Below, piece after piece: positions 41,304 through 50,443 of a stretch of 64,000 bases of DNA. Below the pieces are notes generated by a model. The model ran no database searches. It saw only the letters and a program-made list of their open reading frames with translations, and was not told the origin of the DNA. The position numbers and the translations under genes were made by a program. Source of the DNA: Planktomarina sp. (GTDB lineage Bacteria; Pseudomonadota; Alphaproteobacteria; Rhodobacterales; Rhodobacteraceae); contig JADHLF010000005.1 in the NCBI GenBank assembly GCA_016780825.1, positions 1 to 64,000 on the forward strand, read 5' to 3'. Numbering within the stretch: the first letter of the stretch is position 1; every line of letters starts with the position of its first letter.

Positions 41304-43949
41304 GTGAGCAAGCCCGACCAGTCTATCACGCCCATGATGGCACAATTTCTTGAGATCAAGGAGGACTATCCCTCCGCTCTTTTGTTCTATCGCATGGGGG
41401 ATTTTTACGAGTTGTTTTTCGACGATGCGGTCGCTGCGGCACAGGCGCTGGACATAACCCTAACGAAACGCGGCAAGCATCAAGGTGCAGATATTCCCAT
41501 GTGCGGCGTGCCCGTGCATGCGGCGGAGGGCTATCTGCTCAACCTCATTCGAAAAGGGTTTCGTGTTGCGGTCTGCGAACAATTGGAAAATCCACAAGAG
41601 GCGAAGAGGCGCGGCGCGAAATCTGTTGTGAAACGCGGCGTGGTTCGGCTGGTCACCCCAGGCACCTTGACCGAAGACACGTTGCTACACCCGCGAGAAA
41701 GTAACTTTCTGGCCGCTTTTGTTCAGGTGCGCGACCAAAGCTGCCTCGCCTGGGTGGATATTTCGACCGGAGATATACGCTACAGTCCCTGCCCGCCCGT
41801 AAGATTGGGGCCAGAGCTTGCCCGGCTGGCCCCGGCTGAGGTGCTGATCGCTGAGGGCGCATCCGATGACGTTTTAGAAATCATCTATGAAGCCGGCGCA
41901 GCCGCAACCCAATTGCCACCGGAAGCTTTTGACAGCACCGCCGGCGCAGATACGATTTGCAGGGCCTATGGTGTTGGGGACCTGGGCGGTCTTGGAGATT
42001 TTAGCCGCGCGGATATCGCCGCAGTTTCTGGGCTTATTGAATACCTCTCGACCACCCAAAAGGGCCAGCTGCCACTTCTGCGCCGACCCGTATGCGAAGC
42101 GCGAGATGATTTTGTTGCAATTGATGCTGCAACCCGAAAAAATCTTGAGCTGACGCAAACGCTCTCCGGGGATAGATCTGGCTCATTGCTGTCGGTGGTG
42201 GATCGCTCTGTGACCGCTGCCGGAGCGCGACTATTGTCTCGCCGCATTACGACGCCCTCGCAACGCCTGGCAACCATCGACGAGCGCGCGTCGGCGGTGG
42301 AGTTTTTCTGTGGCCAAAGCGGCCTGCGCGGTGCGGTGCGCGCAGCCTTAAAGCAACTGCCCGACGTAGAGCGGGCCTTGGGGCGCGTGGCGCTGGAGCG
42401 CAGCGGTCCAAGAGACTTGTTGGCGCTCGCGAGCGGAATTGCCCAGGCCGAGCAGGTGCATGCACTTTTGGCACAGCATGATTTGCCGCCGCTCCTACAA
42501 AATGCGGCAGATGATCTGAAGGGCTTTGAGGCCCTCTCCGACGAATTGGATCGCGCCCTGGTCGCCGAGCCACCCCTTTTGACGCGAGATGGTGGGTTTG
42601 TCGCCACAGGCTATTCGTCGGAGCTGGATGAGATGACGGCCCTGCGCGATGAGGCGCGGTCTGTCATTGCCAGGATGCAAGCCGACTATGCCGGTCAATC
42701 TGGGATTTCGTCCCTGAAAATAAAGCACAATAATGTGCTGGGCTATTTCATTGAAACCACCGCCACCCATGCCCAGCGCATGATGACAGCATCTTTGAGT
42801 GACACGTTCATTCACCGGCAAACCACCGCCAATGCGGTGCGATTCACGACCGTCGAACTGGGCGATCTGGAAACCAAAATCCTAAATGCCGCCGGCCGCG
42901 CCACTGGGTTGGAGCTTGAGATTTTTGCCGGGCTTTGCGCACAGGTTTTGGATCATGCAGCGGCACTGCAAGCCTTGGCGGTCTCGATTGCAGAAATTGA
43001 CGTCGCTGCCGCTCTGTCTGAATTGGCCATGGCCGAAGGTTGGGTCAGACCGGTGTTGAATGACAGCCGCGACTTTATCATTGAGCAAGGGCGCCATCCG
43101 GTGGTCGAGGCTGCAATCAAGGCGCAGGCGGAAACGGTTTTTGTCGCCAATGATTGCCACTTAACCAGCGCAAACGACATGATCTGGCTGCTGACCGGGC
43201 CAAATATGGCGGGCAAATCAACGTTTTTGCGTCAGAATGCTTTGATTGCCCTTTTGGCACAGGCCGGATCCTTTGTACCGGCGGCCCGTGCTGAAATTGG
43301 CATTGTTTCACAGATTTTTAGCCGGGTTGGTGCGGCTGATGATTTGGCCCGCGGGCGCTCGACCTTTATGGTGGAGATGGTGGAAACCGCCGCGATTTTA
43401 AACCAGGCAGATGAGCGCGCCCTGGTTATTTTGGATGAAATTGGTCGCGGGACGTCGACCTATGACGGGCTATCCATCGCTTGGGCCACGCTGGAGCATT
43501 TGCATGATGTCAACCGATGCCGCGCATTATTTGCCACCCATTACCATGAGCTCACCCAACTCACCGCGAAACTGAGCCATGTGGACAACGCCACCGTCAC
43601 CGTTCGGGAGTATCAGGGAGATGTGGTGTTCTTACATGAGGTGAAGAGGGGCGCTGCGGATCGGTCCTATGGGGTGCAGGTGGCGAAGCTGGCCGGACTG
43701 CCGCAATCGGTTTTGGAGCGGGCGAAGGTGGTTCTTGAGGCTTTGGAGCGGGGCGAGCGCGAGGGACATAGCAAGCAAAAAGCCCTCATTGACGATTTGC
43801 CCCTATTTTCCGCGGTGGCGATGTCGGCGCCAGCCCCCTCAACCCAGTCTGAACTTGAAGAGGCCTTGAATGCGGTCCAGCCAGACAGCTTGAGCCCCAA
43901 ACAGGCCTTGGATCTCATTTATGAGTTGAAGTCGAAACTCAAACAATAA
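41304..43949 (+). CDS. mutS: DNA mismatch repair protein MutS
   Basis: 881 residues from GTG 41304 (GGAG 8 bases upstream). The frame stays open back to 41157, but the upstream ATG at 41244 has no binding site and the extension is not family-like. Domain I has the mismatch-recognition F-x-E in YRMGDFYELFFDDA (~26-39) and DIPMCGVPVHAAEGYL. The ATPase domain has LLTGPNMAGKSTFLRQNALI (~625), VGAADDLARGRSTFMVEM, LDEIGRGTSTYDGLSIAWAT and ATHYHELTQL. A C-terminal PLFSAV region leads to a helix-turn-helix dimer tail (LSPKQALDLIYELKSKLK). Recognises mispairs and starts repair with MutL. Confidence 0.97.
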   Translation: MSKPDQSITPMMAQFLEIKEDYPSALLFYRMGDFYELFFDDAVAAAQALDITLTKRGKHQGADIPMCGVPVHAAEGYLLNLIRKGFRVAVCEQLENPQEAKRRGAKSVVKRGVVRLVTPGTLTEDTLLHPRESNFLAAFVQVRDQSCLAWVDISTGDIRYSPCPPVRLGPELARLAPAEVLIAEGASDDVLEIIYEAGAAATQLPPEAFDSTAGADTICRAYGVGDLGGLGDFSRADIAAVSGLIEYLSTTQKGQLPLLRRPVCEARDDFVAIDAATRKNLELTQTLSGDRSGSLLSVVDRSVTAAGARLLSRRITTPSQRLATIDERASAVEFFCGQSGLRGAVRAALKQLPDVERALGRVALERSGPRDLLALASGIAQAEQVHALLAQHDLPPLLQNAADDLKGFEALSDELDRALVAEPPLLTRDGGFVATGYSSELDEMTALRDEARSVIARMQADYAGQSGISSLKIKHNNVLGYFIETTATHAQRMMTASLSDTFIHRQTTANAVRFTTVELGDLETKILNAAGRATGLELEIFAGLCAQVLDHAAALQALAVSIAEIDVAAALSELAMAEGWVRPVLNDSRDFIIEQGRHPVVEAAIKAQAETVFVANDCHLTSANDMIWLLTGPNMAGKSTFLRQNALIALLAQAGSFVPAARAEIGIVSQIFSRVGAADDLARGRSTFMVEMVETAAILNQADERALVILDEIGRGTSTYDGLSIAWATLEHLHDVNRCRALFATHYHELTQLTAKLSHVDNATVTVREYQGDVVFLHEVKRGAADRSYGVQVAKLAGLPQSVLERAKVVLEALERGEREGHSKQKALIDDLPLFSAVAMSAPAPSTQSELEEALNAVQPDSLSPKQALDLIYELKSKLKQ

Positions 43950-43951
43950 TA

Positions 43952-43969
43952 GGCGGCCCGTAAGCCGCC
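43952..43969. terminator. Hairpin between convergent mutS and grpE
   Basis: GGCGGC (43952-43957) and GCCGCC (43964-43969) with loop CCGTAA, 3 bases after the mutS stop. T-runs are weak on both sides, so the terminator is moderate. Confidence 0.6.
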
Positions 43970-43995
43970 CTTGTCATAAGTTGCGCTGAGGAGCC

Positions 43996-44550
43996 TTAGC
44001 TTGGTGTTGAAGAAACACCGACTTGCGCGGGGCGCAAAAGGCGCTCATGCAGCATGAAGCCTTCGGTCATCACCTGAATGATGTCCCCTGCTTTGGTTCC
44101 TGGAACTGGCGCTTCAAACATGGCTTCGTGATTTTGAGGATCAAAGCGCTCGCCAATTTCGGGAGAGATGGGTTCGATGCCATGTTTTTTGAAAACATTG
44201 ACAATTTCCCGCATGGTGAGCTCAACCCCCTCAATCAAGGCCGCTGAGACTTCGCGCTGGTCATCTGTCGCAGCCTCAAGGCCACGCTTGAGATTGTCAT
44301 ACACCGGCAGGAGATCACGCGCGAGCTTTGAGCCGCCGTAATTTTCCGCTTCTCTGCGATCACGATCCCCGCGTTTGCGGGCGTTTTCCGCATCCGCGAG
44401 GGCGCGCATCCACTTATCTTTGAGATCATCACGTTCGGCGCGTAGAGCATCAAGCTCTAGCTCCTCTTCGGTGTATTCTTCCTCACCATATACTTCTTCT
44501 TCGGCAAGACTGACGTCTTGGAGAAACTCGTCTTCATGTTCTTTTGCCAT
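43996..44550 (-). CDS. grpE: Nucleotide exchange factor GrpE
   Basis: 184 residues. Acidic N-terminus (VSLAEEEVYGEEEYTEEELE), a long coiled coil (LRAERDDLKDKWMRALADAE NARKRGDRDR, split here by a space), and the C-terminal beta domain: PISPEIGERFDPQNHEAMFE, PGTKAGDIIQVMTEGFMLHE and RLLRPAQVGVS. GrpE releases ADP from DnaK. It follows hrcA by 6 bases, the common hrcA-grpE heat-shock pair; dnaKJ are not in the window. Confidence 0.96.
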   Translation of the reverse strand: MAKEHEDEFLQDVSLAEEEVYGEEEYTEEELELDALRAERDDLKDKWMRALADAENARKRGDRDRREAENYGGSKLARDLLPVYDNLKRGLEAATDDQREVSAALIEGVELTMREIVNVFKKHGIEPISPEIGERFDPQNHEAMFEAPVPGTKAGDIIQVMTEGFMLHERLLRPAQVGVSSTPS

Positions 44551-44556
44551 CCGGAC

Positions 44557-45618
44557 CTAACCTCGATCAGATAAAACCCGCCCGACCATTTGAGCGGAAT
44601 AATTCACGATTGGCACAATCCGACCGTAATTCAGACGCGTGGGTCCGATTACACCAATGGCGCCAACCACCTTTCGGTCAGCGTTCATATAGGGAGAAAC
44701 CACCAAAGAGGAACCCGAAAGTGAAAATAGTTTGTTCTCAGAGCCAATAAAAATGCGAACACCTTCGCCTTCATCGGTTAATTGCAAAAATTCCGCGATA
44801 TCCTGTTTGCGTTCTAGGTCATCAAAAAGCACCCGTACCCGCTCCAAATCCTCGGCTGTGCCGGCATTCTCAAGGAGATTCGCTCTGCCGCGAACAATTA
44901 ATCGCTCATTATCGCCACCGGCATCCTCCATCACGGCCACGCCAGCCTCAACCAAGCCGGTGGTCAAAACATCCAATTCTGAGCGATGCTTTTTGATCTC
45001 TGCGGCAATGCTGGATTTTAACTCTTGCAACGTCCGGCCTTGACCGATCGCATTTAGAAAGTTGACCGCCTCTCGCATTTGGCTCGGGGTTTGACCCAAA
45101 GGCGGGCGAAATACCCGGTTTTCAACCTCACCATTGGCAAAGACCAGAACCACGAGCGCGCGATCGGCAGCTAAGGACACAAACTCAATATGTTTTATGG
45201 GCGAAGATTTTTTGGGGGCCAGCACCAAAGATGCACCACGAGTCAGCCCAGAAAGAGCGCTGGACATACGATCAAGCATGCTTGTGATGCTGTCGTTTTC
45301 CTCCATGGTTGCAGAAATTTTGCGCTGGGCCGCTTCATCGGGCTCCCCGATCTCCAAAATGCCATCAACAAACATTCGCAGACCGAGCTCAGTGGGTTGA
45401 CGGCCAGCAGAAGTATGGGGGCTGTTGAGCAGGCCGAGAAACTCTAAGTCATTCATGACATTGCGAATGGTGGCCGCGCTCACGGGCCGAGTCATTTGCT
45501 GGGTCAAGGTGTTGCTGCCCATCGGCTCCCCCGATGACAGATAGTTTTCCACCACCCGTTGAAATACTTCACGGCTGCGGGCATCCATTTCTGAAAATAA
45601 CTCTGTAAACGAATCCAT
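44557..45618 (-). CDS. hrcA: Heat-inducible transcription repressor HrcA
   Basis: 353 residues. N-terminal winged helix (SREVFQRVVENYLSSGEPMG, VSAATIRNVMNDLEFLGLLN, PHTSAGRQPTELGLRMFVD) then a GAF-like and dimerisation region (QDIAEFLQLTDEGEGVRIFI, GAIGVIGPTRLNYGRIVPIV). HrcA represses groESL-type operons at CIRCE inverted repeats. I found no CIRCE element (TTAGCACTC-N9-GAGTGCTAA) in front of hrcA here, so its own operon may be controlled differently. Divergent from rph. Confidence 0.95.
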   Translation of the reverse strand: MDSFTELFSEMDARSREVFQRVVENYLSSGEPMGSNTLTQQMTRPVSAATIRNVMNDLEFLGLLNSPHTSAGRQPTELGLRMFVDGILEIGEPDEAAQRKISATMEENDSITSMLDRMSSALSGLTRGASLVLAPKKSSPIKHIEFVSLAADRALVVLVFANGEVENRVFRPPLGQTPSQMREAVNFLNAIGQGRTLQELKSSIAAEIKKHRSELDVLTTGLVEAGVAVMEDAGGDNERLIVRGRANLLENAGTAEDLERVRVLFDDLERKQDIAEFLQLTDEGEGVRIFIGSENKLFSLSGSSLVVSPYMNADRKVVGAIGVIGPTRLNYGRIVPIVNYSAQMVGRVLSDRG

Positions 45619-45628
45619 TCACTAAGCC

Positions 45629-45656
45629 TTGCTATTTAGGGTGCGCATCGCATATT
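45629..45656 (+). promoter_or_regulatory. rph: Possible promoter of rph
   Basis: TTGCTA (45629-45634) and CATATT (45651-45656) are separated by 16 bases, about 30 bases before the rph ATG. Assigned by eye. Confidence 0.3.
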
Positions 45657-45683
45657 CGCGCATGAACACAGAGAGGACAAGCA

Positions 45684-46394
45684 ATGCGACCATCCAATCG
45701 AGAATTAAATCAAATGCGTGACATTGTGATTGAAACAAACGTCACCCGCCATGCCGAGGGATCTTGTTTGATCAAGATTGGCGATACGCATGTGCTTTGC
45801 ACAGCCAGTTTGGAGGAGCGCATGCCTCCGTTTCTGCGCAACTCTGGATTGGGTTGGGTGACTGCAGAATATGGGATGCTGCCCCGCGCCACCCATACTC
45901 GCATGCGCCGCGAGGCGAAAAACGGCCAATCTGGGCGCACTCAAGAGATTCAACGTCTCATTGGCCGGAGTTTGCGGGCGGGTGTTGATCGGGTGGCATT
46001 GGGTGAGCGGCAAATTAGTATCGATTGTGATGTGATCCAAGCCGATGGCGGGACACGTTGCGCCGCAATTACGGGCGGTTGGGTGGCACTCAAGCTCGCG
46101 GTGCAAAAACTCATGAAAGCCGGAGATATTATCAGCGATCCGCTCGTGGATCCTGTGGCTGCGGTGAGCTGTGGTATCTATGCGGGTCAAGCGGTGTTAG
46201 ACTTGGACTACCCGGAGGACAGTGAAGCTGGTGTTGATGGCAATTTCGTAATGCTGGGATCGGGTAAGTTAGTTGAGGTCCAGATGTCGGCAGAGGGCTC
46301 AACCTTTTCGCGAGACCAAATGGGGCAGCTGATGGATCTGGCCGAGGCGGGCGTGTCGCAACTGGTGGCGGCCCAATTGGCGGCTGTTGGCTGA
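45684..46394 (+). CDS. rph: Ribonuclease PH
   Basis: 236 residues, close to the standard 238. Phosphorolytic 3'-5' exoribonuclease trimming tRNA 3' ends. MRPSNRELNQMRDIVIETN start, EGSCLIKIGDTHVLCTASLE (~27-46), GWVTAEYGMLPRATHTRMRR (~58-77), GRTQEIQRLIGRSLRAGVD, QISIDCDVIQADGGTRCAAI and YAGQAVLDLDYPEDSEAGVD. GAGAGGACA precedes the ATG. It overlaps rdgB by 1 base (TGATG), giving the rph-rdgB-hemW rightward operon common in this group. Confidence 0.97.
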   Translation: MRPSNRELNQMRDIVIETNVTRHAEGSCLIKIGDTHVLCTASLEERMPPFLRNSGLGWVTAEYGMLPRATHTRMRREAKNGQSGRTQEIQRLIGRSLRAGVDRVALGERQISIDCDVIQADGGTRCAAITGGWVALKLAVQKLMKAGDIISDPLVDPVAAVSCGIYAGQAVLDLDYPEDSEAGVDGNFVMLGSGKLVEVQMSAEGSTFSRDQMGQLMDLAEAGVSQLVAAQLAAVG

Positions 46395-47002
46395 TGCGCG
46401 CGCTCACGGAGCCTCGACTCGTTTTGGCCAGTCATAACACAGGCAAGCTGCGCGAAATTCAGGCGCTTTTGGCGCCCTTTGGTGTCGCCTGTGTGAGTGC
46501 CCGTGATCTGGGCCTAAAGGAGCCGGAGGAAACGGAGACCAGTTTTGCAGGAAATGCGCGGCTGAAGGCGCATTTTGCGGCGCAGGCATCCGGCCTGCCG
46601 GCGCTGTCTGACGACAGTGGCATTTGTGTCGATGGATTGGAGGGCGCGCCGGGGGTTTATACAGCCGATTGGGCAGAAACCCCCAATGGTCGTGATTTTA
46701 CCATGGCAATGACGCGGGTCTGGGAGGCGCTGGAGGCGGCTGATGCGCCCTTCCCGCGCCATGCGCAATTTAATTGTACCTTATGTTTGGCCTGGCCAGA
46801 TGGTCACGATGAGATTTTCGCCGGCATTGTGCCGGGGCAAGTGATCTGGCCCATGCGCGGTACACATGGATTTGGCTTTGACCCCATGTTTCAGCCCGAT
46901 GGGTTTGATCAAACATTCGGTGAAATGCTTCCGGAGGAGAAGCACCCCCTAAGCCATCGGGCAGATGCCTTTAAGAAACTGGTGTCTGGCTGTCTCTCAT
47001 GA
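46394..47002 (+). CDS. rdgB: dITP/XTP pyrophosphatase RdgB
   Basis: 202 residues. Removes non-canonical purine nucleoside triphosphates (dITP, XTP). LVLASHNTGKLREIQALLAP (~9-28), ETSFAGNARLKAHFAAQASG (~47), ALSDDSGICVDGLEGAPGVY (~70; catalytic Asp pair), GTHGFGFDPMFQPDGFDQTF and EKHPLSHRADAFKKL. Sits between rph and hemW with short overlaps on both sides. Confidence 0.97.
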   Translation: MRALTEPRLVLASHNTGKLREIQALLAPFGVACVSARDLGLKEPEETETSFAGNARLKAHFAAQASGLPALSDDSGICVDGLEGAPGVYTADWAETPNGRDFTMAMTRVWEALEAADAPFPRHAQFNCTLCLAWPDGHDEIFAGIVPGQVIWPMRGTHGFGFDPMFQPDGFDQTFGEMLPEEKHPLSHRADAFKKLVSGCLS

Positions 47003-48150
47003 TGGAAGATTGGCGCCATGGCGGGTTTGGTCTTTATATCCATTGGCCATTTTGCGAATCGAAATGCCCCTATTGTGACTTTAATTCCTACGTCAGCGCC
47101 ACGGTGGACAACGCGCTGTGGGAGGCGGCCCTGTTGAGCGAATTGGATCGCCACGCGGCCCTTACCCCAGATCGCCTCTTGAATTCGATTTTTTTCGGGG
47201 GCGGTACGCCAAGTTTGATGCCGCCCAAAATGGTGGGGCGTTTAATTGATCGCGCGCGGTCGCAGTGGTCCTTTGCAAATGATATTGAAATCACGCTTGA
47301 GGCCAATCCATCTTCTGTTGAGGCGTCTCGCTTCGCTGATTTTCGCGCGGCTGGCGTGAATCGTGTGTCCATGGGAATTCAGGCGTTGAATGATCCTGAC
47401 CTAAAACGCCTTGGTCGGTTGCATTCCGTGGCAGAGGCACGTTCCGCTCTCGCGGTCGCGAAGGCTTATTTTGATCGGGTCAGCTTTGATTTGATCTATG
47501 CCCGGCAGGATCAAACGCTTGAAGCCTGGCAAAGTGAACTCACTCAAGCCATAGAAATGAGCGCAGGGCATCTTTCCTTGTATCAGCTCACGGTTGAGCC
47601 GGGCACGGCCTTTGGGTTTCGTGCACAGGCGGGAAAGCTGGGCGGGTTGCCTGACGAGGATTTGAGCGCGGATATGTTCGAGGTCACCCAAGAGGTCTGC
47701 GCTCAGGCAGGGTTGCACGGCTATGAGGTGTCGAACCATTCTAACAAGTCATTGGAATCAAAACACAATATGATATATTGGCGCGGTGGCGACTATATCG
47801 GAATTGGACCGGGTGCCCATGGGCGCCTAACCCTATCCGGGATGCGCCACGCCACCAGAACCGCTTTGGCACCGCAAGCTTGGTTGGAGCGGGTGGCGCA
47901 GCGCAATACTGGGACCAGTCATCAAGAAATATTGGCGCCGCGGGATCATGCCAATGAGTTGATCATGATGGGATTGCGGGTATCAGACGGAATTTCTCGC
48001 AGGCGCATTGAGGGCATCGCGGGCGCCCCACTCAATATCCCAGACCACCTGCTTGATTTGGGCCTGCTGGAGCTTTCGGACACTCAACTTCGGGCCACAA
48101 GAACCGGCCGGCCTCTGCTCAATCAGCTGGTCCAGGCTTTGATGTATTAA
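46999..48150 (+). CDS. hemW: Radical SAM heme chaperone HemW-like protein
   Basis: 383 residues, start overlapping rdgB by 4 bases. Radical SAM cluster motif C-x3-C-x2-C as CESKCPYC (~17-24), then IFFGGGTPSLMPPKMVGRLI (~65), EITLEANPSSVEASRFADFR, GVNRVSMGIQALNDPDLKRL and VSFDLIYARQDQTLEAWQSE. The HemW group lacks the N-terminal extension of the oxygen-independent coproporphyrinogen oxidase HemN; it is thought to insert or traffic heme. Convergent with parB, sharing the four bases TTAA. Confidence 0.9.
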   Translation: MMEDWRHGGFGLYIHWPFCESKCPYCDFNSYVSATVDNALWEAALLSELDRHAALTPDRLLNSIFFGGGTPSLMPPKMVGRLIDRARSQWSFANDIEITLEANPSSVEASRFADFRAAGVNRVSMGIQALNDPDLKRLGRLHSVAEARSALAVAKAYFDRVSFDLIYARQDQTLEAWQSELTQAIEMSAGHLSLYQLTVEPGTAFGFRAQAGKLGGLPDEDLSADMFEVTQEVCAQAGLHGYEVSNHSNKSLESKHNMIYWRGGDYIGIGPGAHGRLTLSGMRHATRTALAPQAWLERVAQRNTGTSHQEILAPRDHANELIMMGLRVSDGISRRRIEGIAGAPLNIPDHLLDLGLLELSDTQLRATRTGRPLLNQLVQALMY

Positions 48151-49037
48151 AGCCCTGCCAGGTGACGACATAGCTCATCAAGCTGCTCCAGGTTTTTATA
48201 GCGAATGGTGATCGCTCCGCCCTCCTGCCCAGGGCTATGTGCAATGGAGACCGCCATTTTAAGAGCCGCAGACAGATCCCCTTCAAGCGCGCGTGTATCT
48301 GCATCTTTGGTAATTTTCGGCAGGCGCTCTTTGCTGGGCGCCTTGGGCTCTTTCACCAATTTCTCAGTCTGGCGAACCGACAGCCCGCGCGCGACGACAA
48401 GGCGGGCCAATTCAGAGGCATTTGGCGCCGTGATCAATGCACGGGCGTGGCCGCTTGACAGGCTTCCGCTAATCACAAGGGCTTGAACATCTTCTGGCAG
48501 CGCCAGAAGCCGGAGAACATTTGCGATATGCGGGCGCGATTTGCCGAGGGCCTCGGCCATCTGCTCTTGCGTATGACCAAATTTATCCATGAGCTGGCGA
48601 TATCCAATCGCCTCCTCGATAGGATTTAGATCTGCGCGTTGGATGTTCTCAATAATTGCGATCTCAAGCACGTCCAGGTCGGAAAACTCTCGGACCACAA
48701 TCGGCAGTTCATGCAGCTGGGCGAGCTGCGAGGCGCGCCAGCGCCGCTCGCCCGCGACAATTTGATACTCTCCGGCCTTCACCGGATGCGCGCGGACGAC
48801 CAGTGGTTGAATAATGCCCTTCGAACGAATGGACCCGGCGAGGTCGTTTAAATCATCCGCATCAAAGTGCCGACGCGGCTGGTCCGGGTTTGGGTGTATG
48901 GCCTCGATCGGTACAAGCAATTCATTGCGCCGTTCAGAATTGACCGGGCCTGAGTCGCCAACGGTCTGTTCAATATCTGCCATCAGAGCAGATAGGCCTC
49001 GACCGAGACCTCTTTGACGTTTTGGGGTATTGGCCAT
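48147..49037 (-). CDS. parB: Chromosome partitioning protein ParB
   Basis: 296 residues from ATG 49037 (AGGA 6 bases upstream); a 29-residue longer frame is unlikely. RQRGLGRGLSALMADIEQ is the N-terminal box contacting ParA. CTP-binding core LVPIEAIHPNPDQPRRHFDA (~45), IIQPLVVRAHPVKAGEYQIV and GERRWRASQLAQL, then IIENIQRADLNPIEEAIGYR and the helix-turn-helix GKSRPHIANVLRLLALPEDV (~155) that reads parS. Dimerisation domain at the end. Acts on the two parS sites at 50396 and 52292 in the same neighbourhood. Confidence 0.97.
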   Translation of the reverse strand: MANTPKRQRGLGRGLSALMADIEQTVGDSGPVNSERRNELLVPIEAIHPNPDQPRRHFDADDLNDLAGSIRSKGIIQPLVVRAHPVKAGEYQIVAGERRWRASQLAQLHELPIVVREFSDLDVLEIAIIENIQRADLNPIEEAIGYRQLMDKFGHTQEQMAEALGKSRPHIANVLRLLALPEDVQALVISGSLSSGHARALITAPNASELARLVVARGLSVRQTEKLVKEPKAPSKERLPKITKDADTRALEGDLSAALKMAVSIAHSPGQEGGAITIRYKNLEQLDELCRHLAGL

Positions 49038-49056
49038 GGTGTGTCCTAACTCTTTA

Positions 49057-49833
49057 TCATCGTCGTGCCAAAATTTCTTGAGCGAGGGCGCGATAGGCCT
49101 CCGCGCCCTTAGATCGGCTGTCATAACTTAATACGGGCATCGCAAATGAAGGAGCCTCGCTTATTCTGACATTCCGAGGAATGACTGTTTTAAAGACCAA
49201 TTCCCCCAAGTTTTCCCGCGCGTCCTCTTCAACCTGCAAGGATAGGCGATTGCGCGCGTCATACATTGTGAGCACCACCCCCTCGATTCGCAGGTCTGGG
49301 TTACCCAAATCTCGGACCTCACGCACAGACATCAACAATTGCGACAGCCCCTCCAGGGCGAAAAATTCGCTTTGTAATGGAATAATGAGCGCATGCGCCG
49401 CGATCAGAGCGTTTACAGTTAGGACGTTGAGCGATGGCGGGCAGTCCAGAAGCACATAGTCGTAGCTTGTTAGATCTGAGTTGCTCAAAACGTTACGCAG
49501 CATCTTACTTCTGTTTTTGGCGGCGGCCAGTTCAATATCGGCAGAGCTGAGATCCGTTGTTGATGGCACCAAGTCGATGTTTTCAAACTCGGTCTTTTGA
49601 ATAAACTGGGGCTCAACATGGGTGCCGATCAGGACATCATAGGTAGTAAATTCGCGGGCATCCGCGTGGGAACCAAGCCCGGTTGACGCGTTCCCTTGAG
49701 GATCAAGATCCATAACAAGCACTTTAAATCCGACTTCCGCTATTGCAGCTGCCAAATTCAGGGTTGTGGTTGTCTTCCCGACCCCGCCTTTCTGATTGGC
49801 GATGGCGAAAATTTTTGGTTTAATCTGCTGCAC
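49057..49833 (-). CDS. parA: Chromosome partitioning ATPase ParA
   Basis: 258 residues, GTG start 14 bases inside the end of rsmG. Deviant Walker A FAIANQKGGVGKTTTTLNLA (~9-28), switch I VLVMDLDPQGNASTGLG (~38-54), Walker B DYVLLDCPPSLNVLT (~122) and IPLQSEFFALEGLSQLL. ATP-dependent dimerisation on the nucleoid pulls ParB-parS complexes. 19 bases from parB; rsmG-parA-parB is the standard origin-proximal arrangement. Confidence 0.97.
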   Translation of the reverse strand: MQQIKPKIFAIANQKGGVGKTTTTLNLAAAIAEVGFKVLVMDLDPQGNASTGLGSHADAREFTTYDVLIGTHVEPQFIQKTEFENIDLVPSTTDLSSADIELAAAKNRSKMLRNVLSNSDLTSYDYVLLDCPPSLNVLTVNALIAAHALIIPLQSEFFALEGLSQLLMSVREVRDLGNPDLRIEGVVLTMYDARNRLSLQVEEDARENLGELVFKTVIPRNVRISEAPSFAMPVLSYDSRSKGAEAYRALAQEILARR

Positions 49834-50443
49834 GTCGAATATTCCTGATTTTCAACACCGCCGCATTGCGATCTGTCTGGCTCTTTACGATGTCGTGTTC
49901 AAATGACCATGATTTTTGTGCCGCCGCAAGTTCATCATGATAGGTTTGCCCCTTCATGAACAAACAAACACCGTCCTTTTCAACAAGCGCTTCAGCGTAA
50001 TGCAAAAGGTTGGGCAAAGGTGCGAGCGCGCGCGCCGAGAGGGTCGCCGCCCGAGGCAAAGACGAAGATTCAATTCTAGAGCTGTGGATTTCACAGTTGA
50101 GCTGTAGAATTGCAGCGGCTTGGCGGAGAAAGGCAGCCTTTCTCAGGTCACTTTCGACCAAAACCATGCAGATCGATGGGGAGATTTCTTTCAGGCAAAT
50201 CGCAACAACGATGCCGGGGAAGCCGCCTCCACTGCCAAGATCAATCCAATGACCTGACAGGCGGGCCAAAGCTACGATTTGGGCCGAATCTTCAATATGA
50301 CGGCTCCAGATGTTCGGAATACTGCCTTTTGCGATTAGGTTGATCACTGGATTCCATTTTTTAACCAGCGCAACGAAGTCGTGCAGCAGGGCCTCTGTTT
50401 CACGTGAAACATTCAAGCTGGTGAGTGTTTCGCGCTCGGTCAT
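49820..50443 (-). CDS. rsmG: 16S rRNA (guanine-N7-)-methyltransferase RsmG
   Basis: 207 residues. Methylates G527 of 16S rRNA (E. coli numbering). NVSRETEALLHDFVALVKKW (residues ~10-29; the VSRET codons are a parS site), WSRHIEDSAQIVALAR, SAM motif WIDLGSGGGFPGIVVAI (~66-82), VESDLRKAAFLRQAAAIL and LSARALAPLPNLL. Start overlaps the mnmG stop by 3 bases. Loss of RsmG gives low-level streptomycin resistance in other bacteria. Confidence 0.96.
   Translation of the reverse strand: MTERETLTSLNVSRETEALLHDFVALVKKWNPVINLIAKGSIPNIWSRHIEDSAQIVALARLSGHWIDLGSGGGFPGIVVAICLKEISPSICMVLVESDLRKAAFLRQAAAILQLNCEIHSSRIESSSLPRAATLSARALAPLPNLLHYAEALVEKDGVCLFMKGQTYHDELAAAQKSWSFEHDIVKSQTDRNAAVLKIRNIRRAAD
50396..50411. 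promoter_or_regulatory. parS: parS centromere site 1 (within rsmG)
   Basis: TGTTTCACGTGAAACA is a perfect 16-base palindrome equal to the ParB-binding consensus. It lies inside rsmG and encodes Val-Ser-Arg-Glu-Thr of its N-terminus. About 1.4 kb from parB and 5.1 kb from the candidate origin. Confidence 0.95.
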
